This document shows, piece by piece, positions 1 to 7,066 of a stretch of 15,996 nt of DNA. Position numbers and translations under genes: made by a program. The number at the start of each line of letters is the position of its first letter. Within the stretch, counting starts at the first letter, position 1. The notes beneath the pieces were generated by a model, which saw only the letters and a program-made list of their open reading frames with translations, searched no databases and was not told the origin of the DNA. Source of the DNA: JAFGSZ01 sp964492185 (GTDB lineage Bacteria > Bacteroidota > Bacteroidia > Bacteroidales > UBA10428); contig CAZBJH010000076.1 of NCBI GenBank assembly GCA_964492185.1, positions 1 through 15,996 on the forward strand. The letters are read 5' to 3'.

Positions 1-68
1 AAATGAGTTAAAGAACTTATTATAAAAGTGAGCTCTTGAACACCTTTAAAAATTAAACACGTTGTGAA

Positions 69-118
69 AAACATTTTAAACCGCGGTATACTAAAGTATT
101 CGAGGATTTAAAATTTTG
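69..118 (-). terminator. Imperfect AT-rich hairpin downstream of hldD, possible terminator
   Basis: A long interrupted palindrome is visible. The centre is ATACT-AA-AGTAT (about 89-100). It is flanked by CCGCG and CGAGG, then by ATTTTAAA and TTTAAAAT on the outside. Read on the minus strand it lies about 36 bases after the hldD stop and is followed by TGTTTTTC, so it could fold in the hldD transcript and act as a weak terminator or 3' end protector. The stem has mismatches and the U-run is interrupted, so the terminator role is an inference. Confidence 0.4.
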
Positions 119-123
119 GCAGC

Positions 124-156
124 AACGCGGATATCGGACATTATGGACAAACACTA
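124..156 (-). repeat. Short dispersed repeat, copy 1 (TAGTGTTTGTCC...CCGCGTT)
   Basis: Read on the minus strand this stretch begins TAGTGTTTGTCCATAA and ends CCGCGTT. Of its first 24 bases, 20 match the plus-strand copy at 2791-2824 without gaps, and both copies then have CCGCGTT. The first three bases of this copy are the TAG stop codon of hldD, so the repeat abuts or overlaps the 3' end of the gene. The nature of the repeat (REP-like, MITE-like or RNA processing element) is not known from the sequence. Confidence 0.6.
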
Positions 157-1119
157 ATTATATTTTCCCGGGATAAGATAGTTTCTTACATAATCATCAA
201 TACCCTGTTCCAGTGGATGGAAAGGTATATCATAACCTGTTTTAAAGAACTTGTTCACGCGGGCTTCTGTAAAATACTGGTAGCTGTCCCTTATATCTAC
301 AGGGGTATCAATATATTCAATATTCGCTGGAATTCCAACTGACCTGAAGGTTCCATTAGTAAGATCCGCGAATGACCGTGCTTTACCTGTTCCCAGGTTT
401 ATTATTCCCGTACGTTTCCCTTTTTCCATCAAATAATGCAGCACATCAACCACGTCTTTAACATAGATAAAATCACGTTTCTGATCACCATCTGCAATAT
501 CCGGGCGATGCGACCTGAACAGCTTCATTTTTCCGGTGTCCCTGATCTGATTAAAAGCATGAAAAATTACCGAGGCCATCCTGCCCTTATGGTATTCATT
601 CGGGCCATATACATTAAAAAATTTTAAACCCACCCAATAGGGGGGCTGATCATTTTGTGTAAGCACCCACTTATCGAAATCATTTTTTGACCTGCCGTAG
701 GGATTCAGTGGTTTCAATTTTTTAACAAGCTCATGTGAATCATCATATCCCAGTTCACCTGCGCCATAAGTAGCCGCCGATGAAGCATATATCATGGATA
801 TGCATTTGTCGGAACAGGTTTTCCATATTTCTTTTGAATAATTCAGGTTTAGTTTGTCAAATATTTCTTTGCTGGTTTCCGTGGTGTCTGTCCTGGCGCC
901 AAGGTGAAAGATAAATTCAATATCATCATGTGTTTTCTTAAACCAATCTAAAAATTCATCACGGTCAATCCTGCGGTCATATTTTTTCCCTTCCAGATTC
1001 CTGTTTTTTTCAGGATCCGAAAAATCATCTACCAATATCAGGTCATTATGATTTTCATTATTGAGCCTGGTAACCAAGTTACTTCCGATAAAGCCGGCAG
1101 CTCCTGTTACAATGATCAT
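154..1119 (-). CDS. hldD: ADP-L-glycero-D-manno-heptose 6-epimerase
   Basis: This cytoplasmic short-chain dehydrogenase family epimerase converts ADP-D-glycero-D-manno-heptose to the L-glycero form, the last step in making activated heptose for the LPS inner core. The 321-residue protein has the N-terminal Rossmann motif GAAGFIG (6-12), the SSA segment (113-115), the catalytic pair Y141/K145 (YGRSK) and the family hallmark FFNVYGPNEYHKG around 168-179, where K178 matches the second active-site lysine described for the E. coli enzyme. The length is close to that of known HldD proteins. The ATG at 1117-1119 directly precedes the nucleotide-binding motif, so the start is secure. It is transcribed leftwards, downstream of the mqnB-like gene but separated by about 200 bases, so it may have its own promoter. 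Its stop codon lies in a dispersed repeat. Confidence in the family is high. Confidence 0.95.
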   Translation of the reverse strand: MIIVTGAAGFIGSNLVTRLNNENHNDLILVDDFSDPEKNRNLEGKKYDRRIDRDEFLDWFKKTHDDIEFIFHLGARTDTTETSKEIFDKLNLNYSKEIWKTCSDKCISMIYASSAATYGAGELGYDDSHELVKKLKPLNPYGRSKNDFDKWVLTQNDQPPYWVGLKFFNVYGPNEYHKGRMASVIFHAFNQIRDTGKMKLFRSHRPDIADGDQKRDFIYVKDVVDVLHYLMEKGKRTGIINLGTGKARSFADLTNGTFRSVGIPANIEYIDTPVDIRDSYQYFTEARVNKFFKTGYDIPFHPLEQGIDDYVRNYLIPGKYN

Positions 1120-1321
1120 GTCTTTTGTTTTATAGGGTTAAAATTTTTACAAAGAAAAATATTTTGTTGTAATAAATGCTGATTTATAAAAATATTATTG
1201 TTTATTAATTATTCCGGACTAACCAAAACACACCTATACTGTATTATTCATGCTTTTCAACATAATACAAAATTCTCATTCATTTTCATGAACTATAGCA
1301 GGGCGAAGACAATAATGCAGA
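1120..1321. other. AT-rich gap between mqnB and hldD
   Basis: This gap of about 200 bases holds no supportable gene. It presumably carries the hldD promoter, but I could not find a convincing pair of TTTG and TAnnTTTG boxes on the minus strand. A small perfect inverted repeat ATAAAT-GCTG-ATTTAT lies at 1172-1187 within a longer AT-rich imperfect hairpin (about 1155-1196); its role is unknown. Confidence 0.4.
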
Positions 1322-2008
1322 CTATATCTTCAGCTCCTCAAAGATACTGATGATTGTTTCACTGAGAGTATTGATAGCCACGGGGATATTCCAGCTTTCC
1401 ACCCGTCTTATCTCAACAAAATAGGATATTGATCTGATCTGAAGGAAGGGCACTTTTTGTTTCATACATGAGTACATAAAAGCTGCCCCTTCGGTAGTCT
1501 CAATTTCAGGGTTATATTTTCTTATGACACGGTCAATGCTATCCTGTGTTCCCAGTAATGTATTAACTGTTACAGCTTTAACCGGAATAAGGGCTTCCAC
1601 TTCTTCAATCTCCAGGTTGCCCAGGCTGTGCAATAATCCATCGACAAAAGGATATTCATCAGGATCCATCAACTCCTTCTCATAAAGGGTATAAAAGGTA
1701 TTTTTATCCTCAAAACCAAGGTCGGAAAACTGGTCCTGGATAACATTCACAACAAATCCCTGTTCCAGAAAATGATCAAAACTTCCGGCTATGCCAATGT
1801 TTATCGCCAGGTCATATTCTTCCTTCTCCAGCAATCGGGTGACATGGTATGTAGTAAACACACTACCTATCCCGGTAATTAAAAAATCAATGCTTAAATT
1901 AAGATGATGGTATGTTTCCAGATATTCATCCACTTTACTGTCAAACACCAAATATTCCTTCAGTTCTCTGACAATTCGGCTGGTTGCCGCTACTATAAGA
2001 ATTTTCAA
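1322..2008 (-). CDS. mqnB: Futalosine hydrolase-like nucleosidase (menaquinone biosynthesis)
   Basis: The 228-residue protein belongs to the nucleoside phosphorylase/hydrolase fold and resembles MqnB, which removes the base from futalosine (or an analogue) in the alternative menaquinone pathway. Visible features are the N-terminal strand KILIVAAT (2-9), the ITGIG turn (44-48), the INIGIAGSF core (69-77), TVNTLLG (147-153) and the TEGAA segment with the conserved glutamate E173. The start codon is TTG (minus strand, 2008-2006); an in-frame stop lies upstream with no ATG between, and family members begin MKIL, so TTG is the best start. Two residues look odd for the family: T172, where methionine is usual, and Y196, where asparagine (or the catalytic aspartate of methylthioadenosine nucleosidases) is expected. 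The fold is clear; exact substrate and activity are less certain. Confidence 0.8.
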   Translation of the reverse strand: MKILIVAATSRIVRELKEYLVFDSKVDEYLETYHHLNLSIDFLITGIGSVFTTYHVTRLLEKEEYDLAINIGIAGSFDHFLEQGFVVNVIQDQFSDLGFEDKNTFYTLYEKELMDPDEYPFVDGLLHSLGNLEIEEVEALIPVKAVTVNTLLGTQDSIDRVIRKYNPEIETTEGAAFMYSCMKQKVPFLQIRSISYFVEIRRVESWNIPVAINTLSETIISIFEELKI

Positions 2009-2025
2009 AATACCCCGCTCATTTA

Positions 2026-2040
2026 AAAGTTGCTAACTTT
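2026..2040. promoter_or_regulatory. Small inverted repeat upstream of mqnB
   Basis: AAAGTT (2026-2031) and AACTTT (2035-2040) form a perfect 6-base inverted repeat with a 3-base centre, 18 bases upstream of the mqnB start in the divergent mqnB/folE gap. It could be an operator, but such short AT-rich symmetry can arise by chance. The exact TAnnTTTG box TAACTTTG (2034-2041, plus strand) overlaps it, but has no partner TTTG at the right distance. Confidence 0.2.
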
Positions 2041-2077
2041 GCCTGTTCTGTTAAATTATAAAGATAATTTTTTTTGT

Positions 2078-2110
2078 TTTGCATTGGCATTAATTTTTTA
2101 TTTAAGTTTC
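2078..2110 (+). promoter_or_regulatory. Candidate promoter for folE
   Basis: TTTG (2078-2081) is followed after 21 bases by TAAGTTTC (2103-2110), which matches the Bacteroidota -7 consensus TAnnTTTG except for the last base. Transcription would begin about 15 bases before the folE ATG at 2133. The spacing is at the long end and one box is imperfect, so this is a moderate candidate only. Confidence 0.35.
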
Positions 2111-2132
2111 AACAAAATTAAATCCTGATATT

Positions 2133-2771
2133 ATGAATAATAAAGATGATGATTGCATGGATTACACCAACGAAGGGTATGAGCATGTAAATATCCTTAA
2201 CCGGGAAAAAACCGATAAACTCACTGCACTCTATAAACAGGTTATTGAAGGCCTTGGTGAAGATGCGAAACGTGAAGGTTTATTAAAAACACCTTCCCGC
2301 GTTGCGCGGTCAATGCAATTCCTTACTCACGGATACAGTATTGATGCTTCAAAGATCCTCCGGTCGTCCCGCTTTAAAGAGGATTATCAGCAAATGGTAC
2401 TGGTGAAAAATATTGATATCTATTCATTATGCGAACACCACTTAATTCCATTTTTTGGCAAGGCTCATGTAGCGTATATTCCCAACGGATTTATTACCGG
2501 GTTGAGTAAAATTGCACGTGTGGTGGAAACATTCTCCCGCAGATTACAGGTGCAGGAACGGCTTACCATACAGATCCGTGATTGTATCCAGGATGCGCTC
2601 AATCCTGCAGGCGTTGCAGTAGTTATCGAGGCCAAACACCTGTGCATGGTTATGCGTGGTATACAAAAACAAAACTCGGTAACCACCACATCGGCTTTTA
2701 CCGGGGAGTTTCTTGAAAATCAACCTACACGGGAAGAGTTTATGCACCTTATTGGGGTTTCATTGATGTAA
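2133..2771 (+). CDS. folE: GTP cyclohydrolase I
   Basis: This enzyme opens GTP to make 7,8-dihydroneopterin triphosphate, the entry step to tetrahydrofolate and other pterins, and works as a large oligomer in the cytoplasm. The 212-residue protein shows the type IA zinc site: C100 and H103 in SLCEHH (98-103) and C171 in KHLCMV, with H102 and H169 at the positions of catalytic histidines in the E. coli enzyme. Other family signatures are GLLKTPSR (49-56), GLSKIARV (123-130) and SVTTTSAFTG (182-191). The first 25 residues are variable and acidic; an internal ATG at codon 9 is an alternative start but would not affect the fold. The gene is divergent from mqnB and lies 145 bases before fabD, with a dispersed repeat and a candidate fabD promoter between, so the two are probably separate transcripts. 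Confidence 0.96.
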   Translation: MNNKDDDCMDYTNEGYEHVNILNREKTDKLTALYKQVIEGLGEDAKREGLLKTPSRVARSMQFLTHGYSIDASKILRSSRFKEDYQQMVLVKNIDIYSLCEHHLIPFFGKAHVAYIPNGFITGLSKIARVVETFSRRLQVQERLTIQIRDCIQDALNPAGVAVVIEAKHLCMVMRGIQKQNSVTTTSAFTGEFLENQPTREEFMHLIGVSLM

Positions 2772-2782
2772 ACCGGCAGCAA

Positions 2783-2800
2783 ACAGACTCTAGTGTCTGT
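2783..2800 (+). repeat. Short hairpin just after folE
   Basis: ACAGAC (2783-2788) and GTCTGT (2795-2800) form a perfect 6-base inverted repeat with a 6-base loop, 11 bases after the folE stop. Its right arm is part of the dispersed repeat at 2791. No T-run follows, so it is not a classical terminator. Confidence 0.4.
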
Positions 2801-2824
2801 CCATAAAATCCCATTTGCCGCGTT
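2791..2824 (+). repeat. Short dispersed repeat, copy 2 (TAGTGTCTGTCC...CCGCGTT)
   Basis: This copy begins TAGTGTCTGTCCATAA and runs to CCGCGTT at 2818-2824, starting 19 bases after the folE stop and in the same orientation as folE. It shares 12 of 12 leading bases with the copy at 9074 and 20 of 24 with the minus-strand copy at 124-156. The similarity may continue to about 2845. A further inverted repeat AAAATTGC (2836-2843) / GCAATTTT (2869-2876) lies just beyond and may belong to the same element. Confidence 0.6.
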
Positions 2825-2855
2825 ACGCTTGTCCGAAAATTGCTGAAAAGATACC

Positions 2856-2886
2856 CTTGGTGCTTGATGCAATTTTATTAATTTTG
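2856..2886 (+). promoter_or_regulatory. Candidate promoter for fabD
   Basis: TAATTTTG (2879-2886) is an exact match to the Bacteroidota -7 box TAnnTTTG. CTTG (2856-2859) lies 19 bases upstream and matches the -33 TTTG at three of four bases. The predicted transcript would start near 2890-2893, some 25 bases before the fabD ATG. This is the best promoter candidate in the window by eye. It lies just beyond the dispersed repeat, and its spacer overlaps the arm GCAATTTT. Confidence 0.5.
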
Positions 2887-2916
2887 CCGCAGTGTTCAGC
2901 TTAAATATCAGCAATT

Positions 2917-3792
2917 ATGAAAGCATACGTATTCCCGGGACAGGGAGCACAGTTTCCAGGTATGGGCAAAGACCTGTATGAGCAATCGGATGCTGCGGCA
3001 AAATTATTTGAAATGGCAAATGAGATACTGGGATTCAGAATAACCGATACTATGTTTTCAGGTACGGATGAAGACCTTAAACAAACTAAAGTAACCCAGC
3101 CTGCAATTTTTTTGCATTCAGTGATTCTTGCAAAATCACTGGGTGCCGGTTTTGTTCCAGGCATGGTTGCCGGCCATTCTTTAGGAGAGTTCTCAGCGCT
3201 TGTTGCAGCCAGTGTCCTGGCCTTTGATGGCGGACTAAAGTTAGTAACCAAACGTGCTTATGCCATGCAGAAAGCCTGTGAATCAGAAAAATCGGCTATG
3301 GCTGCTATTCTGGGACTGGAAGACAGAGTGGTAGAGGAAACCTGCTCAGGGATAAATGAGGTTGTAGTTGCAGCAAACTATAACAGTCCCGGACAAATCG
3401 TAATCTCAGGCTCAATAGCGGGTATTGACAAGGCTGTGGAAAAGCTTTCCAAACTGGGGGCAAAAAGAGCTTTGAAACTAAATGTAGGCGGTGCTTTTCA
3501 TTCACCATTGATGAAACCTGCAAAAGATGAACTTGAAGCAGCCATCAACTCCACCCCTTTTAATGAACCTGTGTGCCCTGTTTACCAGAACGCAACAGCC
3601 CTGCCCTGTTCAGATCCCGAAAAAATAAAGGAAAATCTGATCGCCCAGTTAACATCGCCTGTTCGCTGGACACAAACAATAAAAAATATGATTTTTGACG
3701 GTGCCACTTCATTTACCGAAATCGGGCCGGGAAAAGTTTTACAGGGACTGATCAAAAAAATTGACCGTTCAGTGCCCGCTGCAAGCGCGTAA
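2917..3792 (+). CDS. fabD: Malonyl-CoA:acyl carrier protein transacylase
   Basis: FabD moves malonyl groups from CoA to acyl carrier protein, supplying the elongation unit of type II fatty acid synthesis in the cytoplasm. The 291-residue protein has the oxyanion-hole motif FPGQGAQ (6-12), the nucleophile elbow GHSLGE with S88 (86-91), R113 in TKRAY at the position of the carboxylate-binding arginine, the catalytic H195 in GAFHSPLM (192-199), and the C-terminal EIGPGKVLQGL (268-278). Length and motif order are normal for a stand-alone FabD. The ATG at 2917 lies five codons before the first conserved motif and fits well with the candidate promoter. A perfect intrinsic terminator closes the gene, so it seems to be a single-gene transcript, apart from any other fab genes. 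Confidence 0.97.
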   Translation: MKAYVFPGQGAQFPGMGKDLYEQSDAAAKLFEMANEILGFRITDTMFSGTDEDLKQTKVTQPAIFLHSVILAKSLGAGFVPGMVAGHSLGEFSALVAASVLAFDGGLKLVTKRAYAMQKACESEKSAMAAILGLEDRVVEETCSGINEVVVAANYNSPGQIVISGSIAGIDKAVEKLSKLGAKRALKLNVGGAFHSPLMKPAKDELEAAINSTPFNEPVCPVYQNATALPCSDPEKIKENLIAQLTSPVRWTQTIKNMIFDGATSFTEIGPGKVLQGLIKKIDRSVPAASA

Positions 3793-3813
3793 TTTTTAAA
3801 CTTACATACAGGC

Positions 3814-3836
3814 AGGGGCTTTGAGCCCCTTTTTTT
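3814..3836 (+). terminator. Intrinsic terminator after fabD
   Basis: AGGGGCT (3814-3820), loop TTG and AGCCCCT (3824-3830) form a perfect 7-base stem followed directly by a run of T to 3836. It lies 22 bases after the fabD stop and separates fabD from the threonine operon. This is the clearest factor-independent terminator in the window. Confidence 0.93.
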
Positions 3837-3887
3837 ATATTGATTTCTTACTTATTTTTAGGATTATTTTTACCGGAGTAATAATTA

Positions 3888-3929
3888 ATGAAATTCAGAA
3901 CGGCAAAGCCCTTAACGAAGGGCAATTAA
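3888..3929 (+). other. Possible 13-codon leader ORF with hairpin upstream of thrA
   Basis: An ATG at 3888 opens a reading frame of 13 codons (MKFRTAKPLTKGN) that ends at TAA 3927-3929. GGAG at 3875-3878 is one of the few Shine-Dalgarno-like sites in the window, nine bases before this ATG. Two of the codons are threonine ACG. A perfect hairpin GCCCTT-AACG-AAGGGC (3908-3923) lies inside the frame, and thrA starts 21 bases after the stop. This could be a translated leader that regulates the operon, but there is no run of threonine codons and no T-run after the hairpin, so chance is a serious alternative. Confidence 0.25.
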
Positions 3930-3950
3930 TCATGTTAATACATACTATCT

Positions 3951-6383
3951 ATGAAAGTAATTAAATTTGGCGGCTCATCTGTTAAATCAGCAAAAAAAAT
4001 AAAGGATGTAAAACATATAATTGAAAGTCAGCAGGAAAGGGTACTGGTTGTCGTATCTGCCCTGCAGGGTATGACCGACAAGCTGTTGGAAATGTGCTGC
4101 CTGGCTGCTGCCGGAAACCAAAAATATCTTGACCTGCTGAAAGAAATACGTGATATTCACATTTCTATGGCCAGGTCATTGTATACTTCCACAAGCCTTG
4201 AAACTGTGCTGGAAGAGATTATCAGCCTGCTGGACGAGATGGAAAATATTACCGAAGGGATCTGCCGGGTTAAAGATATTACACCCAAAATTCAGGACAG
4301 GGTATTAAGCTTTGGTGAAAGATTATCAGCCATACTGATCACTCATCTTGTGACAAAAGGAAAATATATAGAAAGCCGCCAGCTGATAAATACGGACAAT
4401 ACATTTGGTAATGCCAGGGTAAACATTACAAAAACTTTTAATAATATACGTGATGCTATCAGTGATGAAGGTGACAGCATACTGATCACACCCGGATTTA
4501 TCGGCAGCACGGACCATAACGAAACAACAACTCTAGGCAGGGGGGGATCAGATTATACGGCTGCTCTTTTTTCTGCTGCACTGAATGTAAACAGACTGGA
4601 AATATGGACCGATGTGGACGGGTTTATGACAGCTGACCCTAAGAAAGTCAGGAAAGCTATCGCCATTAAGGCACTCAGCTATGCAGAAGCTATGGAATTA
4701 TCACATTTCGGTGCAAGAGTGATATACACTCCTACAATCCAGCCGGCCTATAAAAAGAACATCGAAATTGCTGTTAAAAACACTTTCAACCCGTCAGCCC
4801 CCGGAACGGTCATTACCAAAGAAGCAAGATCAATAGGGGAATCGCCGATCAAGGGCATCTCGTCTATTGATGATATTGACCTTATTACATTACAGGGGCC
4901 CGGGATGGTCGGTGTTAAAGGCATATCCATGCGTTTATTCGGAACCCTGGCCAATAATAATGTCAACATCATCCTCATAACACAGGCATCATCAGAATAT
5001 TCCATAAGTTTTGCCATTCATCCCCTGGATACACAGAAAGCTGTAACGGCCCTGAAAAAAGAATTTGAGCCTGAGATCAGACTGAGGAAGGAAATTAATA
5101 TTATGGTGGAAAAAAGCTTGTCGATCATAGCGATTGTTGGCGAGCAAATGAAAAACACGCCGGGAATATCGGCTACCCTGTTCCAGTCACTGGGTCGAAA
5201 CGGCATAAGTGTTATCGCCACCGCACAGGGATCTTCAGAGCTGAACATCTCAGTTGTCATACGGAAAAAAAGCCTGAAAAAATCGCTTAACGTGATCCAT
5301 GAAGGATTTTTTCTTTCCCATATTAAAGAATTGCACCTTTTCCTGGCAGGAATAGGCACTGTGGGTGGCATCCTGCTTCAACAGATACATAATCAGCAGA
5401 AAAAGCTGCTTGATCAGCTTCAGCTTAAGATAAATGTTGTGGGTATAAGCAATTCGAGAAAAATGCTTGTTAACACCGACGGGATCAAACTACAGGACTA
5501 TAAAAATGAACTGGATAAACGCGGGGAAAAAGCCGATATGCCTAAGCTTGTTAATACAATAAAAAAACTAAACCTTCGTAACAGTGTTTTTATTGACTGT
5601 ACGGCAAGTGAACCGGTTTCCGAAATGTATAATGCTTTACTGGATTCTTTCGTATCGGTTGTTACAGCTAATAAAATTGCCTGTTCATCGGAATATAGCC
5701 TGTATAAAGAACTCAAGTCCACTGCTTTGAAACGCGATGTGAAGTTTATGTTTGAGACCAACGTGGGCGCGGGGCTGCCTATAATAACCACCATAAATGA
5801 CCTGATCAAAAGCGGTGATAAGATAATAAAAATGGAAGCTGTATTGTCGGGCACGCTTAATTTTATATTTAATGAGATCAGCAGTGAGGTGTCATTAAGC
5901 AGGGCCATAATGATGGCTAAGGAAAAGGGCTTCTCGGAACCCGATCCCCGGATAGACCTGAGCGGTATTGATGTGGTGAGAAAACTTCTGATCCTGGCCA
6001 GGGAATCGGGTTACGAGCTTGAACAAACGGATGTTGAGATCACCCCCTTCCTTCCTCCCGGGTGTTTTGAAGGTTCGCTGGATGATTTCTGGAAAAAAGT
6101 AGCAACATACGACGATGAGTTTGAAAAAAACCGACAGCGCCTGGAAAAAGAATCTAAAAAATGGCGTTTTGTAGCACGGCTTAATAAAGGTAAAGCAGAT
6201 GTATCATTGCAGGAGGTAGATGCATCACATCCTGCATACCCGCTTGAAGGAAGTAATAACATACTGCTGCTGACCACTGATCGCTACGATGAACAGCCCA
6301 TGGTGATCAGGGGATACGGGGCCGGGGCTGAAGTTACTGCTGCAGGGGTTTTTGCCGACATAATAAGGATCGCCAATGTTTAA
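3951..6383 (+). CDS. thrA: Bifunctional aspartokinase / homoserine dehydrogenase I
   Basis: This 810-residue fusion catalyses the first and third steps from aspartate towards threonine (and methionine): phosphorylation of aspartate and reduction of aspartate semialdehyde to homoserine. The aspartokinase domain (about 1-290) shows KFGGSS (5-10), GRGGSDYTA (196-204) and TDVDGFMTADP (220-230). Two ACT-like regulatory units follow (about 310-455), in keeping with feedback control by threonine in this family. The homoserine dehydrogenase half has the dinucleotide motif GIGTVG (467-472), VTANK (571-575), ETNVGAGLP (602-610), GTLNFIF (634-640) and EPDPRIDLSGIDVVRK (663-678). The order and length match E. 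coli ThrA. It heads a four-gene operon and overlaps the next gene by 8 bases. No frameshift was seen. The start is fixed by the MKVIKFGG opening. Confidence 0.97.
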   Translation: MKVIKFGGSSVKSAKKIKDVKHIIESQQERVLVVVSALQGMTDKLLEMCCLAAAGNQKYLDLLKEIRDIHISMARSLYTSTSLETVLEEIISLLDEMENITEGICRVKDITPKIQDRVLSFGERLSAILITHLVTKGKYIESRQLINTDNTFGNARVNITKTFNNIRDAISDEGDSILITPGFIGSTDHNETTTLGRGGSDYTAALFSAALNVNRLEIWTDVDGFMTADPKKVRKAIAIKALSYAEAMELSHFGARVIYTPTIQPAYKKNIEIAVKNTFNPSAPGTVITKEARSIGESPIKGISSIDDIDLITLQGPGMVGVKGISMRLFGTLANNNVNIILITQASSEYSISFAIHPLDTQKAVTALKKEFEPEIRLRKEINIMVEKSLSIIAIVGEQMKNTPGISATLFQSLGRNGISVIATAQGSSELNISVVIRKKSLKKSLNVIHEGFFLSHIKELHLFLAGIGTVGGILLQQIHNQQKKLLDQLQLKINVVGISNSRKMLVNTDGIKLQDYKNELDKRGEKADMPKLVNTIKKLNLRNSVFIDCTASEPVSEMYNALLDSFVSVVTANKIACSSEYSLYKELKSTALKRDVKFMFETNVGAGLPIITTINDLIKSGDKIIKMEAVLSGTLNFIFNEISSEVSLSRAIMMAKEKGFSEPDPRIDLSGIDVVRKLLILARESGYELEQTDVEITPFLPPGCFEGSLDDFWKKVATYDDEFEKNRQRLEKESKKWRFVARLNKGKADVSLQEVDASHPAYPLEGSNNILLLTTDRYDEQPMVIRGYGAGAEVTAAGVFADIIRIANV

Positions 6384-7056
6384 TACGGGTATTGAATCAG
6401 TTTTTTTTGATATGGACGGAGTGATTATTGATTCGGAACCCTTATGGACACGGGCCGAAAAAAAAGTCCTCGAGACGGTTGGGATAAACCTGACTACGGA
6501 AATGAGCCACCTTACCAAAGAACTGAATACCCGGGACACGGTTAATTACTGGCACAATCGTAAGCCATGGCAAAAAAAGAGCACTAAACAGGTTGAACAG
6601 GAGATCATGGATGAAATAAAACGGCTTATTAATGAAGAAGGCAGTCTCATGCCGGGCCTTACCGGTGCACTGAAACTATTCAGTGATCATAAAATGAAGA
6701 TGGCCGTGGCATCCGGATCACCCAATGATATCATTCAGTTTGTACTGAAAAAATTTGATCTTAATGATTTTTTTGTAAGTTACCGCTCATGCGATGATGA
6801 GGAATATGCCAAACCCCATCCGGCAGTATATTTATCACTGGCCGAAGAACTAAGGGTAAAACCCGAAAATTGCATAGTTTTTGAAGATACTTTCTTCGGC
6901 TTGCTGGCTGCCAAATCGGCACGGATGAGAACAGTGGCTTTGCTGCAGAAAGAGTTTTATGATCAGTCAAGGTATGATTTTTCCGATCTGAAAATCCGTT
7001 CATTTTCAGAATTTACAGAAAAAACATTTACATTATTGTCTTCAGAGACATATTAA
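6376..7056 (+). CDS. HAD-family sugar-phosphate phosphatase, YniC/HxpB-like
   Basis: The 226-residue protein is a HAD-superfamily hydrolase with a cap domain of the beta-phosphoglucomutase/phosphatase type. The four HAD motifs are present: FDMDGVIIDSE (11-21; nucleophile D12, acid/base D14), SGS (113-115), K146 in AKPHP, and FED (169-171). The cap carries WTRAE (24-28) and NRKPW (61-65), and the whole protein resembles, from memory, E. coli YniC (HxpB), a phosphatase of 2-deoxyglucose 6-phosphate and hexitol phosphates. The start codon lies inside the end of thrA (8-base overlap), implying translational coupling, and thrC follows after 10 bases. Family and catalytic competence are clear. Its role in a threonine operon is unknown: metabolite repair, phosphate recycling or a cryptic step are possible, and the YniC substrate may not apply. 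Confidence 0.85.
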   Translation: MFNTGIESVFFDMDGVIIDSEPLWTRAEKKVLETVGINLTTEMSHLTKELNTRDTVNYWHNRKPWQKKSTKQVEQEIMDEIKRLINEEGSLMPGLTGALKLFSDHKMKMAVASGSPNDIIQFVLKKFDLNDFFVSYRSCDDEEYAKPHPAVYLSLAEELRVKPENCIVFEDTFFGLLAAKSARMRTVALLQKEFYDQSRYDFSDLKIRSFSEFTEKTFTLLSSETY

Positions 7057-7066
7057 TATTAAAAAA

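Noticed and set aside
1..123. A gene at the left edge before hldD
   Set aside because: Frames there are short and broken by stops on both strands, and nothing resembles a known protein. The palindrome at 69-118 explains most of the visible structure.
3908..3923. Hairpin GCCCTT-AACG-AAGGGC as a terminator
   Set aside because: There is no T-run after it and thrA begins 28 bases later, so it is more likely a leader structure or chance.
5498..5908. 136-codon minus-strand frame inside thrA
   Set aside because: It covers the homoserine dehydrogenase catalytic region on the opposite strand and shows no motif of its own.
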